Source of the DNA: Aquarana catesbeiana
Taxonomy: Eukaryota; Chordata; Amphibia; Anura; Ranidae
DNA: 64,000 bases
NCBI RefSeq assembly: GCF_042186555.1
Contig: NC_133330.1
Coordinates: 169,295,266-169,359,265, forward strand
Reading direction: 5' to 3'
Shown here in pieces: positions 53,416 to 64,000 of this stretch (positions are counted from its first letter, which is position 1; each line of letters opens with the position of its first letter). The position numbers and the translations under genes were made by a program. The notes beneath the pieces are model-generated. The model made no database searches, was not told the DNA's origin, and saw nothing but the letters and a program-made list of their open reading frames with translations.

Positions 53416-54340
53416 ATGGAGGATCAGAACTCCATTGCGGACCTTTCATCCCCAAACCAGCAGCCGAATCCCTTGCTGGCAACCCCTGTGAGTACCTGCA
53501 CCCCCCCAAGGGATCTCCCCAGCCTCCACCGAATCCCTACTGAACAGGACAATAGGAGATCTTCTCCACACTCCCATGCTGCACTCCCCCTTAGCCTGGC
53601 AGGCCCCCAACAATCCTCCCCCATGCATCCAATCCAGACCCCTGACATGAATCAACTGCTGCAGAGCTTCTCTGAAATGTTGGCCGCAGGCCTTGCTCAA
53701 AATGCCATGCAGATCACAGCCACCATTAATGCTGACTTGCAGAGCTTGGGAGCTCACATGGACTCAATTGAGCAGGTAGTAGATAACACGGCTGCTCGCA
53801 CCACCCAAAACACCACCTGCATCCAAAGATTACAAGACCAACTGGAATCTGTGCTAGCCAAATTAGATGATTTAGAAAACAGAAGCAGGAGATATAATTT
53901 CCATATAAGGGGGATCGCTGAATCGGTTATGGACATACCTAGCACTGTCAAACTCTTCATTAAGGAGCTTATGCCGCACATCCAGGGACATAGACTCGAA
54001 CTTGACAGAGCACATAGAGGGCTACAGCTCCCCCATCAAGATGGCCTCCCAAGGGACACTATAGTCAAACCCCATTACTACGGCAATAAAGAGGACGTTA
54101 TGAGAAAAACCTGCAAGCCTCTCTTTTCAAGTAAACAAGATCCAAATTTTTGCAGATATTTCCCCTACCACTATCCAGAAGCAGAGATCCCTCAAACCTC
54201 TCCTTGAAATTCTCACTCAGAATTCCATCAAGTCGCTGGTCATTCCCTTTCTGCCTCCAGTTTCACTTCAGAGACAAATCATATGGATTCACCAACTTTC
54301 ATGATGGTGAGCATTTGCTTCTGCAACTAGGACTTATCTA
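53416..54340 (+). pseudogene. L1 ORF1 protein (RNA-binding coiled coil), frameshifted near the end
   Basis: From ATG 53416 the frame runs 263 codons. Residues 1-80 are Pro/Ser-rich, 103-155 form a coiled coil (LQSLGAHMDSIEQVVDN, QRLQDQLESVLAKLDDLENR), and from 161 the RRM-type domain begins NFHIRGIAESV and LELDRAHRGL. Near 54135 the true sequence changes frame: KIQIFADISPTTIQKQRSL continues the C-terminal RNA-binding domain to about 54230. ORF1p trimers coat L1 RNA. Confidence 0.82.
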
Positions 54341-55381
54341 GAACTAACTCCTCTGCATCCGGCAGCCAAGTCAAGCTCCACCAAGCGACCCCCTCCGGGC
54401 AGCCCTCCGACCCCGCTGTGGATCAAACAACTATCAAAGAAACACCGAGACTTTCACCCTCCGAGATGAGCGGCTCTCTCTTTACTCCCGGACGGGATGT
54501 GTTACTCCTACTTTTTGGGCTGCATGTTTATCCCACTCGTGTGTGTAGTGGGTAGCCCTACACAAGTCTGACTATTGACGTTCTCGCCATGCCCTTGGCC
54601 TCTTTATGTTGGGCCCCATTAGCCCCCTTAATGGCTAATTGGAATACCTAACTTTGCTCTTGCCGCCCACCCTGGCTGGGTGGCATCTGCCTTACAATGG
54701 CTATTTTTTTCACAAAGTTATGCTCCTTCTAGTTACCTCTCCCCTAATGTTCTGCCTACCACCCTTCCCTCCCCTCCCTCCCTCCCTCCCCTCCTTTCCT
54801 TCCCTCCCTCCCCCTGCAGAGATCCCTATTCTCTCCAGTTAATGTATGGTTTCCTTATTGTTGCCAACTGTTGTCTCGCACCAGAGTGCTCCTCATCATA
54901 CCCATTCCTTCTTCGGTCCCACAGTAATACTTTCCCCATAAGGGGACCTGACGGCCGGAGCAGCCCCACAGGCCACCCTTTCTGTTGTGATGCAGAGGGA
55001 CTCACCTCCCTCTGGTGACACCAGGTTGTATCCTCTCTGAGTTCACCCTTACTGGGGGACTCGGACTAGGACTCGGCTTGCCAGTCCTGTAGCTACAATA
55101 CCAGACTTTGCATATTGTTGTCTTGTACTAATTTCTTGTACTAATTACTTATGCTCTCACACTCTCTATTCTCTCCTCTTCTGTCTCTCTTTCTACTCCC
55201 ATGTCTCCTCTCCAATCCCCTACCTACCTCATCTACATTCTCCAGGAACCTTCACGGAGAACACCTTTCGATCTACCCCCAGGGCTCCAACAGGTGACCA
55301 AGTCCTCAAAGGACAATACCCGATCTCCAAAGGCAGAGGTAAGCTCCACTCATACATTTTCGCTACCCACTCCTGGAGCCC
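54341..55381 (+). other. L1 inter-ORF region
   Basis: C/T-rich, non-coding, with a (CCCT)n-like tract at about 54765-54815. It separates ORF1 and ORF2 by an unusually long gap of about 1 kb. Confidence 0.5.
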
Positions 55382-58300
55382 ATGGCTGACTCGAATCACC
55401 ACCATTTATCCCTAAAGATCTCTTCACATAATACACAGGGGCTTAACTCGCACTCCAAACGCCGGAAGGCATTTCAAAGTTACCATGCCAGAAGCCTTGA
55501 TATTGTCCTACTCCAGGAGACCCATTTCCCCGCCAGCTATACCCCCTCCTTCCTCCACTGTAGCTTCCTCACTTTTTATTTGGCAAATGCAGACTCCAAA
55601 AAAAGGGGGGTGGCCATACTTCTTGCTAAACGAATTCCATTCGTTCACACACACACGGTCAAAGACGCTGACGGCAGATATATACTCATCAAAGGGTTCA
55701 TTGAAGGGGTAATGTACCCCATTATCTCCTACTATGAACCTAACCACGGCCAAACACACTTTTTCACCTCCATGCTATCAAACCTTTCCCCACATCTGAA
55801 AGGCAGAACAATTTTAAGGGTGCAACTTCAACATCACATTCAACCATATGCTAGACAAATCAACTCAGGACAGACCCCATCTCAAAAAACCACCTAAACA
55901 GAGCCTCAGTATAGCCCATCTTCTTCACGACATGGGCCTAATTGACTGCTGGAGGGAACTAAATCCCACAGTCAAGGACTTCACACACTATTCTGCACCG
56001 CACAAAACGTACGCCAGAATTGACCACATCTTTATCCCCAACTCGGAGATCCACACAGCGACTCACGCTTCTATACATGAAGTACCTTGGTCGGACCATT
56101 CCTTGGTGACCCTAATGCCGTGTACACACGAGCAGACTTTTCGACCGGACTGGTCCGACGGACCGAATCCGGTGGACAATCCGACCGTGTGTGGGCTTCA
56201 TCAGACCTTCAGCTGACTTTTTCTGTTGAAAATCTGACGGACTTTAGATTTGGAACATGTTTCAAATCTTTCCATCTGGAACTCCGCTGGACCCAGTTCC
56301 TACAGAGAAATCCGCTCGTCTGTATGCTAGTCCGATGGACGAAAACCGACGCTAGGGCAGCTATTGGCTACTGGCTATGAACTTCCTTATTTTAGTCTGG
56401 TCGTACGTCATTATGTACGAATCCGTCGGACTTTGGTGTGATCGTGTGTAGGCAAGTCCGTTCGTTTGAAAGTTCGTCGTAACTCCATCGAAAGTCCGTC
56501 GTAAAGACCCTCAGATCTTTGATGATGCCGAAAAGCCCACCCGTATGTACGCAGCATTAGAACCACTAGCTCCCTTTCTCCTCCTGGGCTCCCCCCAGTG
56601 GCGCCTAAGTAAATCTCTCTTGTCCAATCCAGTCCACTGTACCATGTTAGAAAAAGACATTCGGGAATTTTTCATCCTTAATGATACAGGGGACACGGCC
56701 CCAAGCTCCCTATGGGGGGCTCACTGTCTTAAGGGGAAAAATGATCCAACTTGCATCCAAACTTAAAAGGGAAAGGAAAGCGGATGTGGAGAAACTCTAA
56801 AAAGAGTTTAAATCTCTTAGCAAATCCCATAAGAATAACCCCACATCCGATACTCTAGCCAAATTAGAATCTGCCCTAGTTGCCCTGAATTTAGCTCTGA
56901 CATCCAACGCAGATTAGCTGGTTGAATGGCAGGTTCTATTTGCAGGCTGAAAAATTGGCCCACAATTAGCAGCAAAACTCTCCCCCAAAATAAAAACTTT
57001 CTCCCTCCCCAAGATCAAATCCCTGTCAGGAGCCTTAACCCAGAACCCCCAAAAAATCCTGGAAACCTTTCAGGCCTTTTACTCCAAACTCTACTCTGCA
57101 CCCAGCCCAAACAACCCCGACTCCATTAACTCTCTTTCCTGAAGGACATCGCCATCCCCAAGCTCTCACACTCCCATCGCTCTATTATGGAATCGCCCTT
57201 CCAGGTGGAGGAAGTCCGAGACGTTATCAAGAATCTCAAAACAGACTCTGCCCCAGGCCCTGATGGTTTCTCTGCTCATTATTATAAAGTATTCTCTGAG
57301 GTCCTCTCTCCTCGTCTGGTCCGTCTCTATAACTCCCTACGTGAGGGATCCCCCCTGGAGCCGGCAGCCAACCTAGCATATATATCGCTTATTCCCAAAC
57401 AAGGCAAATATCCCAGTGAGGTGGGTAACTATAGGCCAATCTCATTAATCAATAATGATTTAAAGATTGTTACCAAAATTCTAGCAAATAGAATGGCCTC
57501 ATTTATAGATACTTACATCCATAAGGATCAGGTGGGTTTTATCCCCGGGAGACAGGGGCCAGACCAGATTAGGAGAGCGGTAGATTTAATCTCCCTCATG
57601 CAATCCTCATGGGATGGAGGCCCTTCCCAATCTGGATATGTCCTTTCCATAGACCTCCAAAAGGCCTTTGACACGGTCACCTGGCCATACCTTTTTACCA
57701 TTCTACCAAAATGGAGCTTTGGCCCGGAATTTCTCAGAACCCTGATATTCCTTTACTCCTCCCCGAAAGCCCGAATTAAACTGCAATGTCACCTCTCTGA
57801 CCAATTTCCAATCCTGGAAGGCACCAGACAAGGCTGCTCCCTTTCCCCCATCATCTTCGCCATTGCGATAGAAAAGTTAGCCCTGGCTATCAGACAACAC
57901 CCGGATATTCATGGAATAAAATGTGGTCAACGGATTCACAAATGCGCCCTTTTTGCGGATGACGTTCTTCTGTTCATCACTTCCCCTCTCATCTCCACTC
58001 CCAACATACTCCAACTCCTCAAAACATTTGATTCAGTCTCAGGCCTCCATGTCAACATGTCCAAATCAACTGCCCTCAACATCTCAACTCCCCAAGACCT
58101 AGTGGATAGACTTAAAAATCACTTCCCCTTCTCCTGGAGCACCTCCTCTCTTCCCTATTTAGGTGTATTCCTCACTTCTAAAATCGAACTCCTGCACCAC
58201 CACAATTACCCCTCTATGCTCAAGAGACTTCAGAAGACCTCTCGCAATGGTCCCTCTATAAAATGTCCTGGCTGGGGAGAGTAAATGCGGTCAAGATGAC

Positions 58301-59315
58301 CCTGCTACCCAAGATCCTGTACCTCTTCCGCTCCCTTCCTATACCCCTTAAAAAGCATCTCCTAGAAAAACTACAGTCAGCAATTATACGTTTCATCTGG
58401 GGGATAAGGGACACCATCTCTCTAAGAAGGTACTGTACAGATCAAGGAAAAAAGGGGGTCTGGGACTGCCCAACTTATGGTGGTATTATCAAGCTGCCCA
58501 ACTCTGCATATTCTCAGTCATTTACTCCAAAGGTCCAAAACCAGACTGGGTGGACATCGAAAGACAGGCAACTCCCAATCATACTCTAGATTTCCTAATC
58601 TGGAGACCACAAAAAAGATAGACCGCCAATCCTTTCCCCCACACTATCTCATTCAATGGCCCTATGTGACACACTGCATAAAAGACACTCCCTGACCTCG
58701 GCATGGCACCCTCTGGTACTCATTTTCCACAACCCCCAATTCCCTCTGGGTCTAAATATCAAGGCTTTTGGGCGGTGGCTCGACAAGGGCCTCTACAGAA
58801 TAGGGCAATACTTTAACAGCAATGGCCCCATCTCAGTCAACTACTGCATTTCCAAATTGGACATGCCATCCTCTGTAACATTCCGCTATAACCAGCTGTT
58901 ACATTTTTTACGCAGGGTTTGGAAAAGTTCTGACACCCCGCTTTCTGTAACTCAATACGAGCTTTGGAGCTTTGGTGCTCTTCAGCCACGGGCGTGAGGG
59001 CGGGAATCTCCCTTATCTATTCAGCGCTAGCTGATCCCCTCGGGAAAGAGTACTATATGTTAAAATGGGAGCGAGACCTTAAATTTGAATGGGACCTGGA
59101 TACTTGGCACACAAATTTCGCCTGCTTCTACAGGGGAATACTTAATAACGTCCTTGTGGAAGCGGACCTCAAAGTCATTTCCCGTTGGTATCTGGTCCCC
59201 ACCTGTCTCACCAAATTCTATCCTCAGTCCTCTCCTCACTGTTTTAGAGGGTGTGGCCATGTAGGCTCCCTCCTCCACACACTTTGGGATGGTCCCAAAA
59301 CCAGAGGGTACTAGA
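55382..59315 (+). pseudogene. L1 ORF2 (endonuclease-reverse transcriptase), several breaks
   Basis: From ATG 55382 the apurinic-type endonuclease reads KISSHNTQGLNSHSKRRKAF, DIVLLQETHF, RIDHIFI and WSDHSLV, with a deletion/frameshift near 55810. The MITE at 56116-56556 interrupts it after SLVTLM. The reverse transcriptase (57187-58284) has SAPGPDGFSAHYYK, NYRPISLINND, GFIPGRQ, SIDLQKAFDTV, EGTRQGCSLSP and the catalytic FADDVLLF (Asp258/259 of this frame). A C-terminal Cys/His region CFRGCGHVGSLLHTLW lies near 59250. ORF2p nicks DNA and copies L1 RNA in place. At least five frame changes are present. Confidence 0.87.
56116..56556. mobile_element. Harbinger-type MITE in the L1 endonuclease
   Basis: Begins TGCCGTGTACACACG and ends CGTATGTACGCAGCA, with TAA on the left and TTA on the right, and subterminal GTCCGACGGA-like repeats. 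It disrupts ORF2, so it is younger than the L1. Confidence 0.75.
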
Positions 59316-60339
59316 ATAGAATCTTCAATCTCATTCGTAAGTCTACTGGATACGCGGTAAAACAAGATCCCACCATAGCCCTTCTCAGTCAAATCCTGGA
59401 TGTACCTAAATTGACCCTCTCCCTAATCCACTTTATCCTCCTGGGGGCCAAGATAACAATAGCCCGCTCATGGAAATCTTTCTTGGTCTCCTTCCGCCAG
59501 ACCAAACAGAAGATTTCTTGGATAATGTCTCAGGTAGAAAATCTCTAATGCGATTTTGGACACTTCAGAAAAATTCAGACTCACATGGGAGCCCTGGGCT
59601 AAGTATATAGGAATCTCTCTACTCCCCTAAAATGCAGAAGCCCCGGTAGGCCCCCTCAAGTCGTATAGCCCTCCAGCCTTCTCTCTCCTCCGCAAAGCTT
59701 CCTGCCCTCCTCATTCCTCCTACCCCACTTTTACTTCTTCAGATCCACTTCCTACCCCCTTTTCTCCCTCTCACTGTTTCTCTCTTCTCCCTCTTTCCTC
59801 AGGCTCAGTTTTAAGTTGAATCAACCTTTCACATGGTCTGGAGTAAGCAATACTCCAGAATTATATTCCAGCCAAATGGACTGACCCATGTGAGAACAGG
59901 GGGGAATCTCACTTCCCTACCTTGATAACCTCAAACTACCCATGGCATATTGCTCTTGTTATTAACGGACTCACCTTTTTGATTTCTCTCCCATGGGGGT
60001 TTGATAGTTTGGTCAGGAGAGTGGCTTAGCCCTCCCAGTCGGCCCGCGCACAGCAGGATCCCATTTGGGGTGCGTGGGTCGGACTGGGGAGGGTCCGGAA
60101 ACAGAGTCCTTCAGTTTCATATTTACTTTCACCTCCAATCCACTCCTATACAGCTACAGAGTCTGGTTCTTTTTGAAGTTTACCGGTTCTCTTTATGCTT
60201 TAGGATCAAATTCTCACATGGTCTAGTCTTATTTTTGTATCAATGTTATACATTATGTACCAACTTTATTATTGGTCTTTTGCTATTTTTGTACAACTGT
60301 TATGATCTGTTTGAATAAACTTTGTTAAAAACCCCCCAA
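59316..60339 (+). other. L1 end of ORF2 relic and 3' untranslated region
   Basis: C/T-rich 3' region with short relics of reading frame, AATAAA at 60314-60319, followed by an A-rich tail that merges with the target duplication. Confidence 0.6.
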
Positions 60340-60354
60340 AAAAACCTGTCACTA
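60340..60354. repeat. 15-bp target-site duplication of L1, right
   Basis: AAAAACCTGTCACTA, identical to 53145-53159. Confidence 0.88.
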
Positions 60355-60845
60355 CGGAAACAACAGATTCTTAATGAATTACAGCGAGTTTACAGATTAG
60401 GAAAATGGCAGTAATGAAGACCAGCTGTGAGCTGGTATGCAGAGGTTTGCCAGCGGTAGGAATGTTGGTGCTGGGAAGTTGTCATGAATGTCGCAACTTC
60501 CAGCACTCAGCTCTATACATAGCCACAGTCAACCGTTGGCTAGAGGATTCCTGGAAATACTAGTGATGTCAGATATTAGACAGATTCATGTGCTTGGTAG
60601 TATATTAATTAATGGTAAATTCAGCACCGGATAGACTAAACTATGATGAAAAAAGATTATGATTAATGGCCACAGATAGGCAAACATTGCAAGACACACA
60701 TACAGTACCTGTGTAAATTCTAGGCTATTAGCAGAAAAAAAGCTTGGAAAACTTTGTTCGTTTTCCAAAAATGAGCAAGCTTCCAGATATGCAAACTCAT
60801 TGCACACATACTTTGTGTTTATTTTGTTCCCTTTCATTTATTATA
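60355..60845. other. non-coding stretch, no gene seen
   Basis: Contains a short fold-back GGAAGTTG...CAACTTCC around 60475-60501 and no recognisable frame or element end. Confidence 0.45.
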
Positions 60846-61719
60846 TGCACTGATCAGTCATAACATTAAGACCACCGGCAGGTAAAGTGAATAACATTGA
60901 TTATCTCATTACAATGACATCTGAATATCAGTGGGATCTATTAGGCAGCAAGTAAACAATAAACATCTTGTCCATGAAACTGATATGATGAAAGCGGAAA
61001 AAAATGGGCATTGCAGTTTGATGTGTGTGGGTCCACATACTGGCAGATCAGTCAGGGTGCCCATGCTGACCCATGTCCACAGCCAAAAGCTCTTACAGTG
61101 GGCACATGAGCATCAGAACCGGACCCCAGAGCAATGGAAGAACGTGGACTGATCTGATGATTCACATTTTTCTTTTACTTCATGAGGGTGGCAAGGTACA
61201 TTGCTTACTTAGGGAAGAGAGGCATCAGGATGCAGTATGGGAAGCAGGCAAGCGGGTGTAGTCAGTGTGATGCTTTGGGTAATGTTCGGCAGGAATGGAT
61301 GTTACTTTGACATGTATCACGTACCTAAACATCGTCGCTGACCAAGTACACCCCTTCTTGAAACAGTATTTCCAATGTCAGTGGCCTCTTTCAGCAATGT
61401 ACCCTGCCATGCTGAAAAATCATTCAAGAATGGTTTGAGAAACACAATGAGTTTGAGGTGTTGACTCTAGATTCACCAGATCTCAATCCAATCATGCATC
61501 TGTGGGATGTTATGGAAAAACAAGTCTGATCCATGGAGGCCCTACCTCACAACCCACAGGACTTAAAAGATCTGCTACTGATGGCTTAGGGCCAGATACC
61601 AAAGAATACTTTCAGAGGTCTAGTGGCATCCATGCAATGGGTTGGGGCTGTTTTGGCAGCAAGAGGCAGACCCATTCAATATTAGGTGGGTCATTATAAT
61701 GTTATGGCTGATTGGTGTA
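60846..61719 (+). mobile_element. Tc1/mariner element, decayed
   Basis: The left end CACTGATCAGTCATAACATT and right end AATGTTATGGCTGATTGGTG are inverted repeats next to TA. The interior keeps transposase relics. Confidence 0.8.
60985..61700 (+). pseudogene. Tc1 transposase relic
   Basis: HVHSQKLLQWAHEHQNRTPE followed by WKNVD-stop-SDDSHF and, further on, SPDLNP-like text (here HQISIQ in a changed frame) mark the catalytic domain. Many stops and frame changes. The first catalytic Asp is seen in SDDSHF. Confidence 0.7.
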
Positions 61720-62378
61720 AATTTTATTCAAATCCCTAGTGGTCTTGTGGAGTACCTTTTTATATTTTTATTTTTTCATGTGTCAATTAACATACAAGCA
61801 ATACAGTGAGGCTAATTTACTGTAGATGAAAAAATATATATAAATCCTGCGCTTATCCCGTTACCACTCTGCAGGAAAAGATCAATCAACCAATTTTACA
61901 ATTAACCAGTGCTAAAATTAGGGCAAATGAATGCACATTGTGAACAAAAAATATATATCTAGAAAAGCTGCAACTCATATAGTCCGAACACAAGAACCAT
62001 AAGGCAAATAAATCAAGAAACAAGTGTGCGCTAATCATATAAAAAATAAATAAAGAACAGTCTAGTCTAAATAAACATTGCACACAATCTTTGATAAAAC
62101 AAACATAGTGTCCATCCCAAAAAATTTTGCAACAGTGAAAGTCATTAACATGAACTTTGATATTTTTCAGTGATGGGTTAAAAGTGTATATCTGTGTTCA
62201 AAATGGAATCCATAAGTGCTCAGGCGAATCCCTTCACCACAAATATACACCACTTACCAGAAATTGTGGATCTCAAGTTATAGAGATCATGCACGCCTCA
62301 ATTAATCCAGATGGACTCAGTGGCCAAGCTGGGAAAGATATCTATTCCACTGGCATTCATACGAATAGCTCTATAGAG

Positions 62379-62480
62379 TCAAATGGCAAGGCAATCAGCT
62401 GCCTGGTAATAACTCCCCATATGCATAGGTAAAAAAGGGAAATCTTGTAGTGCAATATGTTTAGAACAGCATTAATTTAA
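62379..62480 (+). repeat. inverted repeat, left arm
   Basis: AATGGCAAGGCAATCAGCTG to TTTAGAACAGCATT is mirrored at 62660-62762, including the CTCCCCATATGC/GCATATGGGGAG block. Confidence 0.85.
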
Positions 62481-62506
62481 AACACACACAGATTACACTT
62501 ACGAGC

Positions 62507-62553
62507 CTCCTCTCCCAGTTGAAGCCTGTTAGGGGGAAACGCGTCGGGTGGAG
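62507..62553 (+). ncRNA. hammerhead-like motif, core partly lost
   Basis: Stem I is well formed: CTCC (62507-62510) with GGAG (62550-62553) and CCC (62514-62516) with GGG (62546-62548). A CCT/AGG stem II, GAAA (62536-62539) and CGCGTC with a GTC cleavage site follow. The CUGANGA box reads AGTTGAAGC, with changes that should abolish cleavage. Confidence 0.45.
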
Positions 62554-62659
62554 CCATATTTGTGATATTCTGCATTCCGCACAAGCAGGCAAGGTGCTGA
62601 CCGCCGCCGTGTGTGTTACTAATGTGATAACAACACTGATTTGCGTCTTCATTCTAATA

Positions 62660-62762
62660 AGTGTGTTTTAACTAAATGCTTTTCTAAACATATTGCACTA
62701 TGGGATTTCCCTCTTTTACCTATGGCATATGGGGAGTTATTACCAGCTGACTGCCTTGCCAT
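62660..62762 (-). repeat. inverted repeat, right arm
   Basis: Mirror of 62379-62480. Adjacent to the poly(T) that marks the 3' end of the next LINE. Confidence 0.85.
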
Positions 62763-62763
62763 T

Positions 62764-64000
62764 TTTTTTTTATTTTTATAATCACTTTTTTTTCTTTATT
62801 GAGACAAATTTCATCATACAACACAAAAATACACACTAAAAAAATATCTATATAAATCTTTGTATTAGCTTTTCTAATTAATGCAGATTAATGCATGGGA
62901 TGGAAATGGATGGAAATGAATGGATGGAAAAACATCAAGAAGGAAGCTTTACAGCGCCCAATAAAACATAATTAAAGTGCTTTTTAAATTAATATTATCA
63001 TGTTTTATAATATTTAGTGCTTTTATTTTAATATAAAATCTCCCTTCTACTTCATTAAATATTTTTCCTCTCTTCCTTTCATTTCAGTGTTTCAATCCAC
63101 CCTTCTTTATGTGCTATAATTAAGTGTTACCTATCTCTTCCTTTAATGACATCAATCATCTTTCCACTGCATTTCCCAAAACTCTCCCGATTTCCCCTTA
63201 CCAGATGCATCCCTCAGACTATCCACTCCATAGCAAACCACTTCCCCCCATAGGGTTTATTCCGCCCCGATTTCTGAGGAGTAGTACAGACATCCTGCCC
63301 ATGTATGTTTAAATTTATTCTGTTGGTCTTTAACCATATGTTCCCATCTCTCTGCTTCCATTGTTTTTTCCACCTCCCTCTTCCAATCCATTATCGTGGG
63401 ACATCTGGACTGTTTCTAAAATCTGGGTTTCAGTATTTTAGCTGCATTTAGCAAATGTGGAGTAACACTTCTCCTATAGAACCTAGCAGATGATGGCATC
63501 CCATGGAAGAGAAAATGTAATGGGGATAATTCTATAGGTCTAAGTGTCATTCTTTTGATCCATGGTACTATTGCCTTCCAAAATGCTTTGCTCTTTGGGT
63601 AAAACCCCCATAAATGAAGAAATGAACCCCTTTGGTTGCATCCCCTCCAGCAATTAACATCTGCCGATGGCTACATCTGTGCCAACCAAACCGGTGTACA
63701 GTACCATCTTGTCAAAAATGTATATGACATTTCCTGTATGTGGGAGCTTATTGAAGTATGGTGTGTTGCCCTAATCAGTCTTTGAATTTGGGCACTCAGA
63801 ACTAATTTATACATTCAGGACAACATGTGGCCTGGCTCTGGTAGATTGGCACACCATAATTCAAAAGTAGTAAGTGAGTTTGCTGGTCTTATCTGATGCT
63901 TCCACTTATTAAACAAAACCTGCCATTTGACGGTATCTCCATATGGCCATTGGTATTTCTCCTAGAGTCAAAATTAACTCTGCCAAGGGTAGCAAATTTC
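62764..64000 (-). mobile_element. L1-type LINE, 3' end, minus strand, runs out of window
   Basis: A poly(T) and TTTATTGAGAC (AATAAA on the minus strand, about 62800) mark the 3' end. The minus strand from 64000 encodes ORF2 C-terminal sequence. The family differs in sequence from the L1 at 53160-60339. Confidence 0.7.
63130..64000 (-). pseudogene. L1 ORF2 C-terminal region, partial
   Basis: Read on the minus strand: FNKWKHQIRPANSLTTFELW, then RATHHTSISSHIQEMSYTFL, RWYCTPVWLAQM-stop-PSADV, and the Cys/His region NCWRGCNQRGSFLHLWGFYP followed by KAFWKAIVPWIKRMT. Stops at several points. The rest of ORF2 lies beyond the right edge. Confidence 0.68.

Larger units (their letters stand above)
53160..60339 (+). 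mobile_element. full-length L1-type LINE, 7.2 kb
   Basis: Exact 15-bp target duplications enclose a 5' leader, ORF1 and ORF2 (endonuclease, RT, C-terminal Cys/His region), AATAAA at 60314-60319 and a short A-rich tail. A Harbinger MITE sits in ORF2. Several frameshifts and stops make it inactive, but it was not 5' truncated. Confidence 0.88.
61800..62762. mobile_element. Penelope-type terminal-repeat remnant
   Basis: Non-coding, A/T-rich DNA with an inverted repeat (62379-62480 with 62660-62762) enclosing a hammerhead-like core, the arrangement seen in the Penelope-like element at 4738-8301. No GIY-YIG or RT frame is present. The left border is approximate. Confidence 0.5.

Noticed and set aside
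1..64000. Host protein-coding genes, tRNA or rRNA genes
   Set aside because: None was recognised; every domain I could identify belongs to a mobile element, though a short exon of a host gene could be missed by eye.

Overview
The window is vertebrate DNA that looks like a large, repeat-swollen amphibian genome, most likely a true frog (Ranidae). The basis is the combination of piggyBac ends beginning CCACTTGA, PIF/Harbinger ends with ACACACGGTCGGAA-type subterminal repeats, BED-finger hAT elements, Tc1 relics, Penelope-like, L1 and tyrosine-recombinase retroelements. The species is an inference. I found no host protein-coding gene, tRNA or rRNA. All recognisable coding sequence belongs to mobile elements, most of it broken.

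Layout. 1-3.8 kb: non-coding DNA with a well-formed hammerhead ribozyme (877-943), hairpin-rich MITE-like repeats and a perfect 34-bp palindrome. 3.8-12.5 kb: a minus-strand Ty3/gypsy chromovirus-type element (gag, protease, RT, RNase H, integrase with DX35E, chromodomain relic), split inside its integrase by a Penelope-like element with inverted terminal arms and a GIY-YIG endonuclease ORF (4738-8301). 12.5-13.1 kb: a Tc1 relic. 13.2-16.5 kb: non-coding, including a candidate conserved regulatory segment. 16.5-24.5 kb: a second gypsy element with a SCAN-like capsid, interrupted in gag by a 5.1-kb piggyBac element at TTAA.

24.5-35.1 kb: a hAT transposon (BED finger plus hATC transposase) carrying a PIF/Harbinger element. 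35.1-52.9 kb: a CTGG-rich minisatellite array broken by a tyrosine-recombinase retroelement, by a second complete 13.9-kb hAT::Harbinger composite (37335-51255, perfect 8-bp TSD), and by a 1.5-kb hAT-type MITE (perfect 8-bp TSD). 53.2-60.3 kb: a full-length L1-type LINE with a 15-bp TSD, itself hit by a Harbinger MITE. 60.8-64 kb: a Tc1 relic, Penelope-like inverted repeats with a second hammerhead-like core, and a minus-strand L1 3' end running out of the window.

How the parts relate. The most striking system is the composite hAT::Harbinger transposon. Two hAT copies at unrelated sites carry the same Harbinger at nearly the same place and in the same orientation, so they probably moved as one unit. 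The Harbinger encodes three proteins: a DDE transposase, a Myb/SANT-like protein on the opposite strand, and a MADF-domain protein. The last two diverge from a GC-box/NRF1-like bidirectional promoter. A second theme is hammerhead-ribozyme sequence recurring at five places, at least three of them in Penelope-type terminal repeats. Only the copy at 877-943 keeps every core nucleotide.
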